Source of the DNA: Struthio camelus
Taxonomy: Eukaryota; Chordata; Aves; Struthioniformes; Struthionidae
Assembly (NCBI RefSeq): GCF_040807025.1
Contig: NC_090968.1
Span: 1,426,001 to 1,490,000 of the forward strand
Reading direction: 5' to 3'
DNA length: 64,000 nt
The notes below the pieces were generated by a model. That model searched no databases. It was not told where the DNA came from and worked only from the letters and a program-made list of their open reading frames with translations. A program made the position numbers and the translations under genes. Below are positions 49,601-61,081 of the stretch, in pieces. How positions within the stretch are numbered: the first letter of the stretch is position 1; the number at the start of each line of letters is the position of its first letter.

Positions 49601-52600
49601 ATATGCGCTCTGCCAGCATGCTTGCACAGACGCTCTGGTTGCTGGCAGCAGCCGCCCCTGGACGCTTGCACAGAGACGGATAGGAAGCCCAGGCAGATGC
49701 ACGGTGTGAGCGTGATCTCTAGCTCGGTAGAGGTTTCATTTGTGGCTCCCCAGACTGAACGGGGCCTGAACTTTCATTTCCAGGCTAAATTGGTCACTTT
49801 GCTAGCTCTTCAGGTGCAGGGCTTCGTTTCAGCCCCGGAGGCCTGTATTTGAATTATGGTATGCTCTTTTCGGTGCTTCGAGCGTGGCTGTATATGTTTG
49901 CATGGCAGGTGCCTCCCTTAGGCAGTAACAAAAATGGTTTGAAAATGAAACAGGGTCGTCTTAGTGCCAGGAAGCAAACCTGACACTGGTTTTAGAAAAA
50001 GCAAGTGTATTACAGACTGCTTTTTGAATAAAACCAAGTTAGCATCCTGTTTAGGGGAAGGAAATCCAAATCCGGTTCCCAAAACTCTTCTGGTGAAGTC
50101 GGTACCTGCGGTTTGGCATGAGCTTTGCTGTTGGGTGTCGTCTTTACGTTAACTGCAGCTTCTGCTGTTGCTGCCACTGGCTCATCTCTGTCCTGGGTGA
50201 ATCCCAGCTGGTTCCGCTTCCTTTAAAACGCTGCTGCCGAGATCCCTTTCCAGCCTCTGGCTTTGCCCCTGTTGCCCCCCCCCTTTCTATTCTTTCAAAG
50301 TTCACCCATTTCGCTGCCTCGAACAGGAGCTGCCCGTCTTTATTTTAAGGACCTTTGTTGGCCTGCGACAGCAAGATCAGCTCCTCAGCACCTCCCAAAA
50401 GCCTCGCTGAGGCCACTAGCCACTGTCGTGCCACTAGACACCACCCCCCCACCCCCAAAAAAAAAAAAAAGTTGGCATTAATCCGTTTAGGCGGACACCT
50501 AAAGGGTCAGATCCTGATAATGCTGGAGCAACCATGGAGCCCTCGCTAATGCAGAGTGACAGCAGAGTCATTTGGGAACGTGCAGTCGCTGCTTTGGCTT
50601 GGAGTATGATCAGCAAAAAAAACCCAACAACAACATAGGGTTAAAAAAAAGTATTCATATCTTGGTGCTGGTATTTCCCTCCCCTTAAGCCCTAAAGATG
50701 AGAGGAGGCTCAGATTTTTTTTCTTGTGGTTGTTGCTAAGAAGAAAAGGCTTCCTAAAATCTTAAGGACGCTGAAGTCTTAAACACAGGTTTAGGAATTT
50801 CAGTCTTGCACTTTCCGCTGAGTGGAGCAAACTTTGAGATTGAAAAGTGCCTGTCTCCAAACCTGAAGTGCAATATAATAGTTTAACTAATATATTAATA
50901 TTGCATGTTATGAGAGAAACAAAATCGGCAGAATTACTTCTCCCTGTTCTGTGCAGCCCAACGGATGTGCCGGCGGAGCTGGGATCTCCCGATCCCATGG
51001 CTCGTCGCGGATCTTTGGATACCAGCTACCCAAAAACCTCATGCGGCACCGTTCTGCCTGGGGGTAACTCCTGGCAGTGAATGCCGAATCCCGTTTGACG
51101 GATGCTAAAATCGAGCTTTCTCTGATCTTGCGCGCTGGCCGCAGGGAGCTGTGTCGCTTCTAACGCTGCAGCCTGGGAAGCGCGCTCGTGCTTGGGGGTT
51201 ACAGGTCTGTCTCGCTGTCCGTGTCGGATATATGCTTCTATATGTGTCAGATATACACAGATATATTTAATGCTTGCATGGTGGACACGTGCTCTTGCAT
51301 CTCGATACCCGGCAAACACCTCGTATCGGGCACGCGAGGCAGAGCTAGCCTCAGTGGATCGGCTGTAAGGTAGGGAACAAACACGGCTCCCTTCAAATCC
51401 CTCCAAGCTAAACCTGTAAAACTAGTCTAAAACCTGCTTGAACAGCTTTGGTGAAAGAAGCTGATAGCGGCTGTTCTGCTTCTCCCCTGTGCAGTCGGGG
51501 AGTCGCCTTGTTATGCTAACTTTACAGGGCAAAACTCATGCACACATGAAGGGTGTAGGGCCCCGGTGAGTCAGGATCCTGCAGGGCTTCGTGGAATAGT
51601 TTTACAAAGCTACAGGGACGGAGTGGGGTTTTTTAAGCTAATGTAGCCTCTACCCTGGCCGCGGTCACGCCGGGAGAAGCGCCGTTGAGCATGGCCGGGT
51701 GCGCAGCCCCGGCTCTGCTCCCTGGCGTAGCTACCGATTTCTCCGCTCCCATCAAAGCGATTGAGCAGGCTTTGCAAAATCCTGTTTTCGGATCGTTTTG
51801 AGAGAAGCGGGCCAGGGAGTAGCCGGCCGCGTGGCCGAGGGCGATAGCTTTCGCTGGGTGGTGTTGCCAAAAAAGCCAGGCTGTTGCACAGGCCTGACTG
51901 TGGCTTATCTATTCCCACCACAGAGCAGAAACTGTGTACGAGCTTCCTTACACCTACAGGAGGTTGTGCTGCTTTTCACTTGTCTCGGGCCATGGATTTG
52001 CTGGGGTTTCCTATGGTTTTGTGGCCAAAAATCTACAAGAATTTTACCCAGCAGAACAGTTCCCTGTGTACTTCTGGGCTCTTGAGCAAAACAAATTCAT
52101 TTCTTCCATGCAGAGATTGCTGTTTTTAAATTGCAAAATATATTTAAGCGCTTGTTTTAGTGCAGAGAAGGTAAAACAAAGCTATTTTATTATTATTATT
52201 TCTTTCTCCCCTGTGTTCTTCGGCTGAATTCCAGTTAGAGAGCCTGAATTGAGCAAAATGAGCAAACTAAGGCCCCAAAAATGAGCAGTTTCTAGCAGAC
52301 TGTCTTGGTGGCGTTGTGTTAAGAGCCTTCTTTCCGCCTTTTAAGCGTGGTAGCTGGTCTGTTCTCTCGTTCCTGCGACCGCTTCCTAAGAAAACGGTGA
52401 CGCCCTCCTGCTGCCTTGCAAGGCCCTCTGAGGTTGTTTGCAAACTTGCTTGCACCGCCAGCTGCTAGTGATATGCAGCGTGCCAAACTGCTCGCGCCGT
52501 CTCCTTTACGCCTCTCCCACTCCCCGTGACCCCGAGCAACTTGCTCGCTTTAAGGAAGGAGGCTGGAAAGTGTTGATTGTGGATAGATGAGCGAGCCCCC

Positions 52601-55600
52601 CGCCGTATGTATTTGCATTCAGCTCAGGCCTTGCTAAAGAGCAACCCCTACGTTTAGGCTGAACTGCTGTAGTTAAAGGGATACAGCCTTGCCCGTATGT
52701 ATATACATCAAGCAGTCTGGACTTAGGAACTTATTACTGCAATATGGACTTATTAATATGCTAGTGGTATGGGTTACATATTGAAACTAGTTATGGGACC
52801 ACAACGTATGTGTGGACCATGCTGTACTGTACAATATACTGGCACAACAGCAGCAATCCTGCAGTCTTCGTTGAGGCCAGACCCTGACTCCTGGCCTTGA
52901 GGAGGTGTCTCTCACCTGTCCTTGACAGTTGTGCTCAAACATAAGGTCTGGACTTGCTGGAGTTGGTAGGAGTCTTGCTTTAGAGTTGGAGACGTTTTGG
53001 TCTCATCACAGCTCTTCAAAAATGAGCAGCTTAGAGAATTAAAAGTCCTTTTTATTTCTGTTGATTGTGTTCAGCTGGCTTTAGGACAAGGCTGTTGTCT
53101 TCCTGCTGAAGTTCAGCAGATGTGGAGAGCGCTAACCAACTGAGAGCTGCTTGACTCCCTCTTCTCAGCAAAGGTTGCCTGCCCGAAATTTGGCTTGGGC
53201 TCTTAGCCTTTCAGCCTTGAGCAAAGCTGAAAGCTCTGCTGTTCTCCTGCAGCGCAGAGCTAGGTGTTTTGCTAAAGCAGTAGGCGCTGCCAGGCTTGGA
53301 GACCGTAATGAGCATGTCTGGATGGTGCTTTGAGTCGACTCACGTCTGCAGGGGTTGACTGCTGCGCAGCAGGCAGGAGATGCAAGGCTGCAGCTTGAGT
53401 TTGGTGCAGGGACCACATCTCCCTTGTACAGGTCCCAGCTTGGTGCAGCCCTAACCCAATTTAAGGTTCCTTGTAGGACATTCACCCTTTTTCCCTTGCC
53501 GTGCGTGTGCGACCGAAGCGGGATGCAGCTAGGAAGGTGCAGGGGATATCTATTGGAAAAAGGATGCCCATGAAATAAACGGTGTGCCTTTATTGAAACG
53601 CAGTCGTGATGGAGCACCCCGCTTCCCGAGCTTCGTGGCAGCCCAGAAGTCCACAGAGCTCGGGGTCCCGTTGGGCTGGCGTTGATGGAGAGCAGGAAGG
53701 GCTCTGTAGTCCGAGCTCACGCCCTTCTTCGGGAACCGGATCTGATAAATGAAGTGAAAGATGCTGGGTTTCGCTTGGTGAGCTGTTTGTGGGGCCGGAA
53801 TGACTCAACCGAGAAGGCTGTGGTGAGCTTCGCTCTCAAAGCTGGGCTAAAAATCCCTCTGTTCCTAATGCCTGAGCTGTCTAGGCTTGTCGCAGTCACC
53901 TTCTGAAGGGCAGCTGGCTCTCCCTCCGTGCACGAGCGCTTCACCTGCTCTTTAGAGCCGCCGAGCACAGAGATTGCAGGAGCACAGGGAAAGCCGGTCC
54001 CAGCGCAGGCATGCCAAGACCCTTGTGCTGCGGCCCTCATGGGACGCGTGGCCTTGGTACGTGAGACAGCAGCAGTGGGGGCCTGGGGGCGACGGCATTT
54101 AGTGTGCTGGTGCCTGGATGCTGCCTGTGTGCCTGGAAGCAGAAACGTCAACTTTGAGTCCCCTTAAGAGCAAGGAGGCAAAACTGAGCTCTTTTATACC
54201 CCTTTCCTGCCTGAAACCTTGTGTTTTGTTCTCGGGGTGGGCGGCCAAGCTTGTTCTGAATGCTTCGTGCTGTCACGGGGGACGCAGGCCCTGCTTTTCC
54301 GCTTGGGGCGGCAGTGGGAATAAAAGTGTGATGTATCTGTCTAGTGCAAAGCGGACGGACACAAAAAGAGGGAGCCTCAGAGCCCTGCACCCTTAGGGAG
54401 TCCATGACATTTGGGCTCTAACTGTGCATGTACAAAAGTGAAATGGAGTTTGGGCAAAAAAAAACCCCAAAAAACAAAAAAAAATTTGGGTATGTGGGAT
54501 GAGGTATTGGGAGTCTGCTCTGAGGACCAGCCTTCCTGAGAATTTGCTTTACCTAATGGCAGAATTTTTTATCTGTTTTGTCCGACTAAGCTCTATCGCA
54601 GGAGGCAAATCTGAGGGGCTCCTGTAGCAGCTAGGTTGTAATGAGCTGTTGGAGGCTTTTTCTTTAGACATATGGATCTTGAGGAGGAAGAAGGGACGGT
54701 CCCGGTGCCTGGAGGATAACTGCTGCAGGGTTTGCCATGCCAGCTGGTTGGGGACCTGTACCTGGCGCCCTCCGTTCGAGCGCTGCGTCCAAGGCTGTTG
54801 TGAGCACAAAGAAGGTCAGCGGAGAGTAACCTGATTAGCTTTATTACTGCTGTTACCTTCAGCAAACACTGAATTCAAAGTCCTCCTGCCTGTGATAACG
54901 CTAATGGGGCTGCTCAGTGGCTCCCGGGTGGTACGTGAGCTTTTCCAAGGGCGTTTTGCAGAAGGCCCTTAGGTAGCCCATGCCAGAGAGAGGAGGAGAC
55001 ACATGTGTATTTGCATTTTTATTGCAGAATATCCTCACATTCGAAACCATGTCAGAAACTTGAAAGCTAAGGCTTTTCTAGTGCTTATCAAGGCCAGGGC
55101 TTTGCTGAGGGCGAAGCCTGCAGTAAAGTAGCCCAAAACACTCTATAATTATCTTGGGCAATAAAGCATTCAGTGAAAGTACCTGAGCTGACTAAGCCAG
55201 TGCTGCACCTTGTTTGGCGAGCTTACAGCTGAACTTTTTCTTTCAGGACAGAAGCAAATTGCATCTCTAAGGGGTAATGTTTTTGAATGTCGGGACTGAG
55301 AAGGTCGTAAAGGCAATGACATACCTGCGTTGCAAGCGATCTGTTGTGCTTCTCAGGTTAAAAAGTGGCAGTGAGCAGGGCACGTTTTGGGGGGTTGGTT
55401 TGTTTGTTTGGTTAAGATGTGTATTGGGCCCAGCAGCCTTGACAGGAGATGAAGATCCTCTTGCAGGCTGTTTGGGATGAAGTGAGCGTTTCCGAAGCTA
55501 AGCGTGTGCTATTCCTTAGGCAGCGCTTAAATATCTAGGTGGGGCGAAAGCGTATGTGCCCTGGGAAATCATCCTGGTTTGATAAGTGAGCTCTTAAAAG

Positions 55601-58600
55601 CTTTTTTGCTTCTCTCAAATCTTGCTCGAATGTGGACGTTAGCCGCTTCACGCGTGACTCAAATGGGGCAAAGAAGGCAGGCTGGTTTGGGAGACGTGTC
55701 CAGACTAACAGGCGGGGAGGCACTGCTGGGAGCTTGCCCTGCCTGCCGGTGGTATGTCCAGAGCAAAGGTTACCATCTTCGTTCCCTTGCGGTAAGAGCT
55801 AGCAGCTATAGCAGAGGACCATGCAGCCCAGTAAAACGTGCTGGTCTCAGTCATGAAGGTCTGGCCTCAGTATGTCGTTTCCCTTGCAAAAATCGCCTTG
55901 AAAAAACCCCCTCGTTGCATGGCTTCTCTGTGCCCGGTTTCCCCATCTGTAGGGGCGGTAGTTTCACAGGCTTCGCGGGACTCCTCCAGGAGGTACAGGT
56001 GAGGCCTTTGGTGGTTTGGTGGTTCCCACCAGGTGTGAAATATCCCTCTTTCTCAGCCTATAGGAGGACTACCTCGTCCTGCGACACCCCCCTGGCTGGC
56101 CAGCTCTTCCTCCTCACCTTCACCACGTCCCCGCGTGGCCTCCAGGCTCCAGCACTGCTGCCAGGCTGCTGTCAACCGAGGAGGAAATCTCTCTCACAGT
56201 CTCTCTCCCCCCGTTTTCCCCTCCCTAGTTAGGGTAACAGATGCTCCCGTTCCCTCGCCTGTCTTTGTCTGGAGGTTTAAGGTTGTTTAATGTACTGGAA
56301 AACCAAGCGGTGAGTCAGATTCCTTCCCAGCGTGAGGGCGCCGAGCCTGGCGCGCGGCCTCCCTTCCCTCCCGCTGCTCCCGGGCAGTCGGGTATCGACC
56401 GAGCTCTTCTGCTGCATCTCATCTCATCTCCATCTCGGCAGGTAGCGGCTCAGCTCGTTCCCGATCGCTTCTGGGGCGCGCCTGGCCTCCTCAAACGGCA
56501 GAGCAGGCAAAACGAGGACGGCTCCTGTTCCGTGAGCGTTGTGGGCTTTGGCCCGTCTCGATGTGATGTTAACTTGCATTTATTATCGGAAGGAGCAGAA
56601 GTGAGGATCTGACAAAAGGCAGCCTCGGGGGGCCCCCAGCCCTCCTCCTTTTCGTATTGTGATTTCCTTTCCCAGTGAGGAACACAATGGAAACGCGGTT
56701 GGGGCGCATTTTGTTTGTTCTTTGAGGGAGCTGTTGTTTATCAGCGAGGGTGTCGCATCTTTTTCTCGATTTTTTGTTTATGTTCCTTCGCTATGAGCCG
56801 CTTCTAAATTTAATCACCGTGTGCAGCCATGTGATGGGACGTCTGCGTAAATCAGACAGGCTGGAAATAGCTTCCTGCAGCATGTGACCGCCGTCGGTGC
56901 CGTTAGAGGAGCACCAGTCCCTGGGAATACACTCGCTGAAGGGGCGAAACCTTCCTTTTCTCCCCCCAAACCGGCACCGAAGCAGCTCTGAAGGCTCAGC
57001 TTAGAACACGCTCGTCGGCACTTTTCTCACGTAGCTCTCGGAGCTGTTGCGGGTTGTAACAACCCTTGCTAACAGCCGTCGTCCTTTGGTATGCAGCTCT
57101 TCGCCCTTCTCTGCGTCGTCAAGGTTGAATTTCAGAGCTCACTGCAAACGTAATGAGCAAATTCCATGTGTTGCAGCCAAAAAAGCAGTCCCGAGGCAGG
57201 TGTTATTCTCCACAGCAGCCTGTGGTACAGTCGAAACTAGACTTCCAACTAAATATCTGACTCTAACCACAGTGTTGTGCTTTGTCCAAAAATAGTAAGA
57301 ACCAGTGTTACTGAATTTCTTAGCACTTCCTTCTGCTTTGCTGTTGTTTCCTCCTAAAGAGGTTGTTTTCTTTGGTACTGAACTCATCCTGTGCTTTAAG
57401 AAGCACATGTTGGCTGAAAATTGCTGAACTTTGCTTAACCGACGTGAGGACCAGGCTGGTCTGGCTGATTTGCCTGATCCCGGGGTCAAAATAGGGCTCC
57501 CCTTCGGCGGGGCATCGCAGGGATGCGCAGGTTGCCGAGAGCAGTGAACCGCTTGGCTCGGCTGGGTTTTAGCTCTCCATCGATGGCTCCCAGCACGCGG
57601 TGCCCGCCCCCGTCGGTGCGCGTGAACAGGAGCTGCCCGCCGCCGTGCCCACCTTCCCCGTGGCAATGGTCTTAATAACTTTGGTGTTTTGCATTTCACC
57701 CATAGGTGCACATCTGTGACGGGCAGGGTGCTGCAATGCCGCGGGGTCCCCACGGATATCTGAAGGGCTGAAACCGGCGCTGAATGACAGCGAGTCCGAA
57801 AGGACTCGTTTGCTCTAGCTAGCGGCTTGGGTATGTACAGGCACGCGGCTCCGGGGCCGCGTTGCTGCAGGTTGCCTTTGTCCTTTGACATTATTCAGTG
57901 GCATGCAGGAAATAGCTAGGGAGGGGTGAAGGCTGAGAGCGTGCCTGGAATAAATATGTGGCTTGCCCTCTGCTCTGCGGGGGAAAATAAGACAGGTGTG
58001 GTACGGGTAATGGGTGATAGCATAGCAGGCGTAGCGATAGCGGGAGAGGGCAAAGAGAAAATTGGAAGAGCAGTGACCATACTGTGCCTCCTGCTTATAT
58101 CCAGACTTGCGAAGAAACTGAGGAAAGGGCAACGGAGACAAGTACTTCCACAACTTGACCCCAATGCTCGTATAGATGTGTAATTGGGTTTGTCTTACCA
58201 AGAATGGGTTTCCACGTGCTAGGAGAAGCAGAGCTGTAGATAATCTCTGCCTGCCAAGATGCTGGCGTCTAGCCCTTTGAAGTCTCCAGGTGCAAACCCC
58301 TTGTCTGGCAACAGGAGTTGACTGAAATATCTGCTCAAATTCCCTTTCCTGTGCCATATCTGATTCTGTAGTGGCTCAACATGCTGGTCTTTCTCCTCTT
58401 CCCCATATCCAGTACTTTCTCTCCAAGCAGACATATTAACTTGGGTTTGGCCTGGGACACTTCTCCTGAGCTGCCTGGGCAGTGCTGGATGAGTCACACG
58501 CAGTTGAAGCTGCTTTCTTGTTAACAAGTTCTGTCTAGTTTTTTCTTCTACACCTAGAAATGCCCATTTGCTTCCTGAACCTCTTAAATAGTCTCGCCTG

Positions 58601-61081
58601 CAAAATCAGGATGGAGAGTCTGGGTGACTCTTGCTGTTTTTTAAATTTTCCTTCGCCACTTCTCCCCTTTTCTGTGAAGAACATCTGAAAAAACCCAAGA
58701 GCTAGGGTGAAGAAACGGCCTTTTCATAGATGGGCACTGGCTGCGAGAGCTTGAACTGGCATCGACAGAAAAATGCTTGAAAGCCCTGAGAGGCTTTTTG
58801 ATGGTGGCCATTAAGAAAACCCCCTAAAATCCTGGAGACGGCAGAATGATTTATTCCTCCCACTAATCTCGGATGCTGAGTGCTTCCTTGGTTGTTATCT
58901 AAGGGCTCCTGCCGTTTTAAAGATTACAGTGTGAAGCTTTTGCCTGGGGAAGCGTGCTCAAAGTAGGCATCACTTTCTTCACCCTGCTGTAAGTAGGTTA
59001 TTTTTGTGGCGTTGACAGAAAAGCTCATGTTTAACCACAGTTGGTTGCAGACAGGGACACGAGGTCTGAAGAAGATGGCCAGAGCGCCATGGAGAGTCCT
59101 GCCTCCTCTTTTCTGGCTCTTAGCGCCGGATGTGTTCCTGCACGGCTTGGGCTGCGCCCGGGAGGATCCCGTGCTTGATTCGCGTCCACGGCCAACTCTG
59201 ACCTGGTTTTGGAGGTGAGGGTGGTTTTAGTGCAGGGATGTAGGTGCGTGCAAAGATGCCTCTGACCTGTTTTCCCAGATGTTCTCCTGCAAAACAAGCT
59301 CTCGCCCGAGCCTTGGAGGAAGAGAACCTACCAATCCATAAAACCAAGAACGTGAGATGTCCCAGAGACTAGGAGCCTACATCTGAGAAAGGACCCAGGA
59401 ATTTGGGGGAGGGTCACATAGTGTAGCAGCCCTTGTGCAATAATGCATATAGCTATCTTATCTGCAAAGGGGAACGCGTGCGGAGGTGACATGCCGCCTC
59501 ACTAACAACATGATACAGCTTGTACTGGAGCACTGTATACAACACTGGTATCAACGTTGCTGAAAGGCTGGTGAAAAATTAGAGAGAGGACAGGAAAAAA
59601 GCCATTGCTATGTCAGGGCTGGACAAAATGGCTTACTTTGGGACGTGGATCTCAATCCATTTAGATTATGGAAAAGATTAAGAAGTGTATTTAATTACAG
59701 GATAAAAATATCTTCCAGAAAATGCTGTGGGTATTAAATAGCAGTCTCCTGCCCTGGAGAGAAGGGATGAAAACCTGCAGCTAGGAAATGGGAGAGTCTG
59801 AAAACCGGACTTGGACTTGTTAATCGGAAAGAGTAATTACCCCACGTTTTGGTGGTTGGAGACTTTGGTCAAATGTGGGGTCTGAGTAAGTCTTTGCGTT
59901 CCGGTCTGTGGCATCTGGGTGAAATGTGAGGACCTGTGGTGGACAGCGGGTCCGACTAGTTGGTCCCCTCGATCTTTGGGAAAGGAGGGGGAATGGAGTC
60001 GTTCTCCTGTTCTCACTACATGCAATCAAGGAGCTAAGCTAATCCGTGTCTAAAGCTACCGATCCTAAAACCCGTTTCTTTGGAATTAAACATGCAATTG
60101 GAGTTCCTGGGGAAACTTTTTTTTTTTTTAATTTCTCAGAATGCCATTTTTAAGCCTAACCAAACAGCCACTTAGTGAAGCCATCCCCTCACTTGGCCAG
60201 AAATGATGATGTGTGGTTTCTTTGGGTTTAGTCGGGGAACGAAAAAGGTCAGCTACTTGCTGAGTTCTGCCCGTGTCCACTTGTCCTCTTCACTGTGTCT
60301 CCTACCAAAAGCAGCGATGGAGATGGATGGAAAATGGAATAACCATGCAACCGAAATAGCCTAAGAGCTTTAATTCTTTCATGCCCAAATTCATACTTGT
60401 GTGTTTGTTTGTCAGTTGTCTCAAGTGAAATCTGAAGTCCTTGAGGGTCGTGTTATCTTCTCTGGGACCACAGGTTATTTTCGTGCCTGTGAATACTGTG
60501 CGCAGAAAAGAGGGGTTTGGAGGGGGGTTGTTTTATTTTTTTATTCCTCTAGTCCTGCACCTTGTTGTTAATGTGCAGAGGTTTTTCCTTAACGAGGCTG
60601 TAGATCTACTTGCTGACTCCTGGCAGGTCTGTGCATCTTTGACTTTGGCAGGAGCTATGGGGTGTTTGGGTGCAGGTGGGGAGGAGGCAGCTCTGTCCCC
60701 CGTGGATTTTCTTCCCTCTTCCTCCCACCTGGCAGCTGGTCTCTAAAGGCTGCTGCAGCAACAGAGAGAGACTGCAGCAGCCATTCATCCCATGGGAGGG
60801 CACTGGGGCCTTGAGTGAGGAGGTGGTGTATAATGAACTTGTCACCTCTTTTTTTTTTTTTTTTTTTTTCTCCTTCCTTTCCCTTTTCCTAGTCATGGGA
60901 CATCTTCTTTCGCAACGCCAACGCTGGAGCTGCTCCAGGCACTGCTTACCAAAGCCCCCCTCCACTGAGTACCAGCCTTTCTGCACTGTCACAAGCACAG
61001 TTCCTGGTTCAAGCACAGCCCAATGTAGACAAACTGGTGGAAGACCATCTCGCGGTGCAATCTCTTATCAGGGCATATCAG
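46698..61081 (+). CDS. OGDH: OGDH, 2-oxoglutarate dehydrogenase E1, first two coding exons (3' part outside window)
   Basis: The thiamine-diphosphate-dependent E1 subunit of the mitochondrial 2-oxoglutarate dehydrogenase complex, which decarboxylates 2-oxoglutarate in the TCA cycle. The first coding exon is 46698-46919, in an exon starting at 46671 with 27 bases of 5' UTR. The second is 60893-61081. Together they encode 137 residues in phase 0. Exon 2 gives the targeting presequence ([20 protein letters not shown]) and the mature N terminus with [14 protein letters not shown]. Exon 3 gives [13 protein letters not shown] and the conserved [20 protein letters not shown] segment. The Pro/Ser/Gln-rich stretch between these in exon 3 differs from human. 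The rest of the gene, including the active-site domains, lies beyond the right edge. Confidence 0.97.
46920..48919 (+). other. OGDH intron 2, left part
   Basis: Intronic sequence with no recognised gene or repeat before the CR1 fragment. Confidence 0.5.
48920..49150 (-). mobile_element. CR1 LINE 3' fragment in OGDH intron 2
   Basis: The plus strand begins AATCGTAGAATAACTTAGGT then TTGGAAGGAACC, GTCCAAGCCTGTGCCCTGGG, CTCCAAGGATGGAGCTCC and a GTGAAGAATT. This is the reverse complement of the 3' end of avian CR1 elements, so the element lies on the minus strand. It is truncated and diverged, as most avian CR1 copies are. It is the best lineage marker in the window. Confidence 0.85.
49151..60840 (+). 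other. OGDH intron 2, right part
   Basis: About 11.7 kb of intron. A short MIR-like patch (CTCTGTGCCCGGTTTCCCCA) lies at 55925-55944, an A tract of about 14 bases at 50457-50470 and a TTA-rich patch at 52180-52200. Short ORFs show no family resemblance, and no nested gene or RNA gene was recognised. Confidence 0.5.
60849..60892 (+). promoter_or_regulatory. OGDH: Unusually long polypyrimidine tract before OGDH exon 3
   Basis: An uninterrupted T run of about 21 bases, followed by CTCCTTCCTTTCCCTTTTCC and the AG at 60891-60892, forms a very strong 3' splice site. The homopolymer length is likely polymorphic. Confidence 0.7.
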
